DNA of 64,000 nt from JACDER01 sp963717765 (GTDB lineage: Bacteria; Actinomycetota; Thermoleophilia; Gaiellales; Gaiellaceae): assembly GCA_963717765.1 (NCBI GenBank), contig CAVQWX010000003.1:186001-250000 (forward strand), given 5' to 3'. How positions within the stretch are numbered: the stretch's first letter is position 1; every line of letters begins with the position of its first letter. A model generated the notes under the pieces. The model was not told the DNA's origin. It ran no database searches and was given only the letters and a program-made list of their open reading frames with translations. The translations under genes and the position numbers were made by a program. Positions 59,539-64,000 of the stretch are shown here, piece after piece.

Positions 59539-60627
59539 ATGATCAAAGCCGTTTCTGTCCTCTTCGTGATCGCCCTCGGTGCCGCTCCCGCGCCGAGGGT
59601 GCACGTCGTCTCGCTTCCCCGGACGGCGGTCAAGGGCACTCCCTGGCGCGCCGTCGTCACCGTGGCGCCGCCCACCCGCGCGACTCTGCGGGCGAGCGGG
59701 CCCGACACGTTGAACGTCCGCTTGAAACCGCTGAAGAAGCGGGGTCGATACCAGGCGCAGGTGCGGTTCCCCTTTGCCGGCGAATGGCGGATTGCGGTCA
59801 AGGCCGGCAAGCGAACGGCGCGGCTCGGCACGGTTGCGGTCGACGTCCCGAAGGACCCGCTCGTCGAGGATCCGATCACGATCGCGGCAGAGCCGGCCGG
59901 GTCGCTCGTCGTCGGCCAGCTGCGCGCGGCGCCGCTCCTGCGCATCGCGCATGCCCGTGCCGCGAAGATCGCCGACGGTCCGGGTTTCTTCCACGTCTAC
60001 GTGGCCGGGGAGACCGTCTATGCCGCCGGGCGCGACGGCGTGGTCTATCGCCTCGACGGGACGGCGCTCACGCCGTTGACGCCGCCGATGGACGCGAGCG
60101 CCGTGGCGGTGGACGCGGCGGGGAACCTGTACGTCGCGCAGTACGTGGGCTGGATCAGGAAGGTTGCCCCGGACGGCGCGGTGACCACTGTGGCCGGGAA
60201 CGGCACGGAGGGCTACAGCGGCGACGGAGGCCCCGCGACCGCGGCCCAGATCTTCCACCCGCACTCGATCGCCGTCGGCAAAGACGGCGCGCTGTACATC
60301 GCCGACACGGAGAACCGTCACATACGCAGGGTCGATCTCGCCACCGGGCGGATCACGACCGTCGGCGGCGACGTCGGCATCACGGTGTCGCTCGCGGTGG
60401 GGCCGGACGGGAGCATCTACTCGGCCGACGTCGTCCGCGGCGGGGCCGGCGGCGGCGTCACCCGCACGACCCCCGCCGGCGTGACCACGCGCATCCTCGA
60501 GTCCGCAACCGCGAACGGCGTCGCGGTCTCCGCCGACGGCGCGGTGTACGTGAACCAGTGGGAGGACAAGCGGATCGGGCTCCTGGATCCGTCCACCCGA
60601 AAGCTCATCCCGGTCGTCCGCGGATAG
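59539..60627 (+). CDS. Secreted NHL-repeat beta-propeller protein
   Basis: 362 residues. A short signal peptide (MIKAVSVLFVIALGAAPA) and a ~100-residue beta-rich N-terminal domain (VVSLPRTAVKGTPWRAVVTV) precede NHL repeats: ASAVAVDAAGNLYVAQY, HPHSIAVGKDGALYIADT, VSLAVGPDGSIYSADV, NGVAVSADGAVYVNQW. NHL propellers bind proteins or ligands and are often extracellular. It is probably regulated by the palindrome at 59518-59537 and the MarR gene that follows 13 bp later. Confidence 0.82.
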   Translation: MIKAVSVLFVIALGAAPAPRVHVVSLPRTAVKGTPWRAVVTVAPPTRATLRASGPDTLNVRLKPLKKRGRYQAQVRFPFAGEWRIAVKAGKRTARLGTVAVDVPKDPLVEDPITIAAEPAGSLVVGQLRAAPLLRIAHARAAKIADGPGFFHVYVAGETVYAAGRDGVVYRLDGTALTPLTPPMDASAVAVDAAGNLYVAQYVGWIRKVAPDGAVTTVAGNGTEGYSGDGGPATAAQIFHPHSIAVGKDGALYIADTENRHIRRVDLATGRITTVGGDVGITVSLAVGPDGSIYSADVVRGGAGGGVTRTTPAGVTTRILESATANGVAVSADGAVYVNQWEDKRIGLLDPSTRKLIPVVRG

Positions 60628-60640
60628 CCCTAACGCTCCT

Positions 60641-61099
60641 ATGATCGCGGCGATGGCCGAGCCCGAGCCGATCGTCCGCGGAGCCATCGTCAACGAGCTT
60701 CTCGTGGCGGCTCGCTATGGGTGGGAGCTCACGCGGCGGGCATTGACCGCGGAGGGAGTCGATCCCGACGAATACGGGCCGGTCTCCTTCATCGGGACGC
60801 TGCAGCCCGTAACGAGAACGCGGCTCACCGAGGCGATGGGCGTGCGGCGGACGACTGTCCGCGACCTGGTCGCCCGTCTGATCGAGCGGGGGCACGTGCG
60901 CGAGGAACCGAACCCGCGTGACGGGCGCTCGACGCTGCTCACCCTCACGCCGGCGGGCCAGGACATCTTCGACCGCGGGATCCCCGTCTTCCGGCGTGTG
61001 CTCTCGCAGATCGACGAGGCCCTCGGCGGCCGGCTCGACGAGCACGAGCAGGCCGTCCGTCGCGTGCGTGTCGCGCTCCGGGCGCTCGGCTCCGACTGA
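60641..61099 (+). CDS. MarR-family transcriptional regulator
   Basis: 152 residues (ATG 60641; ATG 60653 also possible). The winged-helix core reads FIGTLQPVTRTRLTEAMG, VRRTTVRDLVARLIERGHVREEPNPRDGRSTLLTLTPAG, with the DxR wing motif (PRDGRS) of the MarR family, then a C-terminal dimerisation helix. It probably represses itself and the NHL gene through the palindrome at 59518 and may respond to an aromatic or acyl ligand. Confidence 0.9.
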   Translation: MIAAMAEPEPIVRGAIVNELLVAARYGWELTRRALTAEGVDPDEYGPVSFIGTLQPVTRTRLTEAMGVRRTTVRDLVARLIERGHVREEPNPRDGRSTLLTLTPAGQDIFDRGIPVFRRVLSQIDEALGGRLDEHEQAVRRVRVALRALGSD

Positions 61100-61120
61100 C
61101 TGAGGCGTACGATCCCACGC

Positions 61121-62695
61121 ATGGCGACTACGGAAGGCCGTGAGACCGACTCCGGCATAGAGATCGAGCCCGTCTACACCGCGGCCGACGGCGAGGTCGA
61201 GCCGGAGCTCCCCGGGGAGTTCCCGTTCACGCGCGGGCCGTACCCGGACATGTACCGCGGCCGGCCGTGGACGATCCGCCAGTACGCCGGCTTTGCCTCC
61301 GCCGAAGAGACGAACGCGCGCTTTCGCTACTTGCTCGAGCGCGGGCAGACCGGGCTCTCCGTCGCCTTCGACCTGCCGACGCAGCTCGGGTATGACTCGG
61401 ACGACGCGCGCGCCGCCGGCGAGGTGGGGCGGACCGGCGTCGCGATCGACTCGCTCGCCGACATGGAGCTGCTGTTCGAGAGCATCCCGCTCGACCGCGT
61501 CTCGACCTCCATGACGATCAACGCGCCTGCCGCGCTCCTCCTGCTGCTGTACGAGCTCGTCGCGGAGGGGCAGGGCGTTCCCGGCTCGGAGCTGCGCGGA
61601 ACGGTGCAGAACGACATCCTCAAGGAGTACTGCGCGCGCGGGAACTACATCTTCCCGCCGCGGCCGTCGATGCGGATCACGACCGACCTGTTCGCCTACT
61701 GCCACGAGCGGCTGCCGCTCATCAACACGATCTCGATCTCCGGGTACCACATCCGCGAAGCGGGGGCGACCGCCGCGCAGGAGCTCGCCTTCACGCTCGC
61801 GAACGGGATCGCGTACTGCCAGGCGGCCGTGGACGCCGGGCTCTCGCCGGACGAGTTCGGTGCGCGCCTCTCCTTCTTCTTCAACGCGCACAACCACTTC
61901 TTCCAGGAGATCGCGAAGTTCCGCGCGGCCCGGCGGATGTGGGCGGGAATCATGCGCGACCGTTTCGGCGCGACCAACCCGAAGGCGCAGGCGCTGCGCT
62001 TCCACGCGCAGACAGGCGGTTCGACGCTGACCGCGCAGCAGCCGGAGAACAACATCGTGCGGGTCGCCGTGCAGGCGCTGTCCGCGGTGTGCGGCGGCGC
62101 GCAGTCCATCCACACGAACGGGTTCGACGAGGCACTGGCGCTTCCGACCGAGCGGTCGGCACGCATCGCGCTCCGCACGCAGCAGATCCTGGCCGCCGAG
62201 GCAGGCGGGACGGACACGGCCGACCCGCTCGGCGGCGCGTACTTCATCGAGGCGATGACGAACGAGCTGGAGGAGCACGCCCGCGAGCTGATCGAGCGGG
62301 TAGACGAGCTCGGCGGCGCGGTCGCTGCGATCGAGCAGGGGTTCGTGCAGCGCGAGATCGAGGAGGCGGCCTTCCGCTACCAGTCCGAGGTCGAGTCCGG
62401 CGAGCGCGTGCTCGTCGGCGTCAACCGCTTCGCCGAGGACGGGGACGGGCCGATCGAGCTGCACCGGCTCGATCCCGCGGCGGAGGCGCGCCAGCTCGAG
62501 CGCACCGCGCGCGTGCGCGCCGAGCGTGACGCCGAGGCGGCCACGGCCGCGCTGCGCGAGGTGCGGCGCGTTGCCGGGACGGGCGAGAACCTCCTTCACG
62601 CCATGCGCGACGCCCTCCGCGTCCGCTGCACCGTCGGCGAGATCTGCGAGGAGCTCCGCGCGGAGTTCTCGACGTACGACGCGCAGCGCGCGTGA
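61121..62695 (+). CDS. B12-dependent acyl-CoA mutase large subunit (methylmalonyl-CoA mutase family)
   Basis: 524 residues, only the TIM-barrel substrate domain; the C-terminal B12-binding domain (DxHxxG) is absent, so a separate small subunit is needed and is not in the window. PFTRGPYPDMYRGRPWTIRQYAGFA, GLSVAFDLPTQLGYDSD, TVQNDILKEYCARGNYIFPP and SMRITTDLF are family blocks. The Tyr in DMY and the Arg in SMRI that hold the methylmalonyl carboxylate both appear conserved, favouring methylmalonyl-CoA or a close relative. It likely links propionate or branched-chain catabolism to succinyl-CoA. Confidence 0.88.
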   Translation: MATTEGRETDSGIEIEPVYTAADGEVEPELPGEFPFTRGPYPDMYRGRPWTIRQYAGFASAEETNARFRYLLERGQTGLSVAFDLPTQLGYDSDDARAAGEVGRTGVAIDSLADMELLFESIPLDRVSTSMTINAPAALLLLLYELVAEGQGVPGSELRGTVQNDILKEYCARGNYIFPPRPSMRITTDLFAYCHERLPLINTISISGYHIREAGATAAQELAFTLANGIAYCQAAVDAGLSPDEFGARLSFFFNAHNHFFQEIAKFRAARRMWAGIMRDRFGATNPKAQALRFHAQTGGSTLTAQQPENNIVRVAVQALSAVCGGAQSIHTNGFDEALALPTERSARIALRTQQILAAEAGGTDTADPLGGAYFIEAMTNELEEHARELIERVDELGGAVAAIEQGFVQREIEEAAFRYQSEVESGERVLVGVNRFAEDGDGPIELHRLDPAAEARQLERTARVRAERDAEAATAALREVRRVAGTGENLLHAMRDALRVRCTVGEICEELRAEFSTYDAQRA

Positions 62696-63312
62696 GCGCC
62701 GCGCTCCGCTACCACCGCGCGACAGACGTTCGCGCCGGCGGCACCGACGAGGACGAGCAGCGTCTCGTCGGCGACCGGCCGCCGCCGTTCAAGGACTACG
62801 GTGACGCCGAGCGGCTGCCGCTGGACGTCTCCGTCGCCGGCCCGCTGCTGCAGGACGGCGCCGGGATCGTCCGCTCGCAGAGGGGCCGCGACTACGGCGG
62901 CGGGACGATCCACTGGCGCGCCTACTCGAGCGCCGGCGGTCTCTTTCCGGTCGAGGCCTACGTGGCTGCGCAGGACGGCTTGTACTCGTTCGACGCGTTG
63001 ACCCCGGGGCTCGTCCGTGTCGGGGACGGCGATGCGCGTGCCGTTGTCGCCGCGGCGGCCGGCGCGCACGCGGAGACGTTCCTCGTCCTCACCGGCCTGC
63101 ACGCGCGCACCGGCTGGAAGTACCTGGAGCGCGGCTACCGGCACGTCTGGTGGGACGCGGGGACGATGCTCGCCAACCTGCTCGCGCTCGCGGCCGCACG
63201 CGGGCTGGAGCCGCGCCTGTACACAGCCTTCGCCGACGGTGAGCTGAACGATCTGCTCGGAGTCGACGGTGTGGGCGAGTACGCGCTCGCCGTGGTGGGG
63301 CTGGCGTCGTGA
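62692..63312 (+). CDS. Nitroreductase/SagB-like oxidoreductase, first of two
   Basis: 206 residues from GTG 62692, overlapping the mutase stop (GTGA). The N-terminus (LRYHRATDVRAGG) and the region IHWRAYSSAGGLFPVEAYVAAQDGLYSFD look like SagB/ThcOx-type FMN nitroreductases, with RAYSSAGGLFPVE as the FMN/substrate loop. The C-terminal LERGYRHVWWDAGTMLANLLALA matches the family's long helix. No TOMM precursor or YcaO is near, so azoline oxidation is not supported by context. Together with the next gene it resembles a split two-domain protein. Confidence 0.72.
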   Translation: MSAALRYHRATDVRAGGTDEDEQRLVGDRPPPFKDYGDAERLPLDVSVAGPLLQDGAGIVRSQRGRDYGGGTIHWRAYSSAGGLFPVEAYVAAQDGLYSFDALTPGLVRVGDGDARAVVAAAAGAHAETFLVLTGLHARTGWKYLERGYRHVWWDAGTMLANLLALAAARGLEPRLYTAFADGELNDLLGVDGVGEYALAVVGLAS

Positions 63313-63947
63313 CCTATCCCCTGGCAGAGGCAGCACAGGCGGAGTCGGAGCTCCGCGACGCGGCGGCGGTGCGGTCGTGGCGCGCCTCGCAGGGCGGCGC
63401 GGAACCCGTGCTGCCGGACGAGGAGCTCGTCGCGGCGATTCGAGCGCGCAGGTCGGTGCGCCGCTTCGGCTCCGATCCGCTCCCGCGCGACGAGGTCGCC
63501 GACCTGCTGGCGTGGTCGGAGGGGCCGATCCCCGCGGACGCGCCCTCTGTCGTGACCCAGCTCGTCACGGTGGCCGCGGTCCAGGGTCTCGAGCCCGGGG
63601 TGTACGACGCGGATCTGAACCTCATCGAGGCGCGGGACGAGGGCGAGCTTCGGGCGGCTTCCGGGTTCGCGGCGATGGAGCAGGACCATCCCGCGCAGGC
63701 CGCATTCGACGTGTGGCAGATGGCGGATCTCGAGCAGGTCGTCGCCGACCTCGGCGACCGCGGGTACCGGTGGGCGCAGCTCGAGGCCGGCATCCGCGCG
63801 GGCCGGCTGCAGATCGGCGCGTTCATACACGGCTGGGGCGCGGCCGCCTCGACGTTCTACGACGAGGAGGTCTCGAAGCTGCTGGGGACGGATCTGTCCC
63901 CGCTGCTCGTGGTCGCAATCGGCGCGCGTGCCGGCCGCCCGGGCTGA
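63309..63947 (+). CDS. Nitroreductase/SagB-like oxidoreductase, second of two
   Basis: 212 residues from GTG 63309, overlapping the previous stop (GTGA). ELVAAIRARRSVRRFGSDPLP is the classic FMN-binding start of nitroreductases; VQGLEPGVYDADLNLIEARD, RGYRWAQLEAGIRAGRLQIGA and GTDLSPLLVVAIG follow as in the second half of SagB/ThcOx proteins. With the preceding gene it probably forms one heterodimer or split chain. The substrate is unknown. A hairpin at 63955-63979 ends the operon. Confidence 0.75.
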   Translation: MTYPLAEAAQAESELRDAAAVRSWRASQGGAEPVLPDEELVAAIRARRSVRRFGSDPLPRDEVADLLAWSEGPIPADAPSVVTQLVTVAAVQGLEPGVYDADLNLIEARDEGELRAASGFAAMEQDHPAQAAFDVWQMADLEQVVADLGDRGYRWAQLEAGIRAGRLQIGAFIHGWGAAASTFYDEEVSKLLGTDLSPLLVVAIGARAGRPG

Positions 63948-63954
63948 TCCCCGC

Positions 63955-63979
63955 ACTTCCCCACCCTGGGTGGGGAAGT
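63955..63979 (+). terminator. Perfect 11-bp hairpin after the SagB-like pair
   Basis: ACTTCCCCACC (63955-63965) pairs with GGTGGGGAAGT (63969-63979) around a 3-nt loop CTG. It lies 8 bp downstream of the last stop codon at 63947. No strong T-run follows (TCGTTCC), so termination would rely on the stem itself. Confidence 0.6.
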
Positions 63980-64000
63980 CGTTCCGCCCGCCACCCGCTG

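Noticed and set aside
62692..63947. A TOMM/azoline peptide biosynthesis cluster based on SagB similarity
   Set aside because: No YcaO, precursor peptide or transporter lies within the window; the upstream partner is an acyl-CoA mutase.

Overview
The window is high-GC DNA (roughly two thirds G+C by eye) from a Gram-positive-type bacterium, most likely an actinobacterium. Frequent GTG starts, ATGA/GTGA gene overlaps, a MoaD-MoaE fusion and DUF1206/DUF2254 membrane proteins fit that. A deep branch such as Thermoleophilia is my guess from overall gene style and cannot be proven from the sequence alone.

Left part (1 to about 25.4 kb): an accessory, decaying region. It holds large secreted proteins and many broken genes: methyltransferases, an NmrA-like gene, a peptide-binding protein, a C39-like peptidase, and RHS and beta-propeller relics. 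Its right border is an intact selenocysteine tRNA gene (selC, minus strand, 24448-24540). A perfect 64-bp copy of the 3' part of this tRNA lies at 16968-17031, a 29/31 copy at 9912-9942, and a weaker one at 2023-2053. This looks like serial integration of 7-8 kb segments at selC, with older copies more decayed. No integrase is visible. The newest segment carries an AlbA_2/RecG-like regulator, a TolB-like propeller and two related exported proteins.

Middle (25.5-36 kb): trpD, a trpC-trpF fusion, trpB and trpA follow a membrane gene with overlapping ends. A VapBC toxin-antitoxin pair sits between trpB and trpA, and trpB contains an in-frame TAG. Next come a broken kinase-like gene, an SGNH hydrolase, a SelA-like PLP enzyme and, divergently, an AhpD-like gene. 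Its redox motif is encoded as Cys-His-Tyr-UGA and is followed by a hairpin that fits a bacterial SECIS, so it is very probably a selenoprotein. A secreted protein and an AlkA-type DNA glycosylase follow.

35.6-40.6 kb: a membrane-lipid cluster with a PLD-family enzyme, DUF1206, a diacylglycerol-kinase-like lipid kinase and two PAP2 phosphatases. 41-43.3 kb: PadR regulator, alpha/beta hydrolase, quinone-oxidoreductase-like enzyme. 43.5-46.1 kb: a third FG-GAP/prealbumin-like surface protein. 46.1-50.7 kb: hydantoinase/oxoprolinase A and B, a MOSC protein and a nitrilase.

51-55.5 kb (minus strand): selA, a methyltransferase, a DUF402 protein, selB and an NTF2-like protein, all overlapping. With selC and the AhpD-like gene, the window therefore carries a nearly complete selenocysteine insertion system plus one user of it; selD is not here. 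55.5-64 kb: M3 peptidase, LOG-family protein, M50 protease, MoaD-MoaE fusion (frameshifted), NHL-repeat protein with a perfect palindrome at its start, MarR regulator, acyl-CoA mutase large subunit, and two nitroreductase/SagB-like proteins.

Several frameshifts are single-base events in short G/C runs, so assembly or sequencing error is a live alternative to true pseudogenes.
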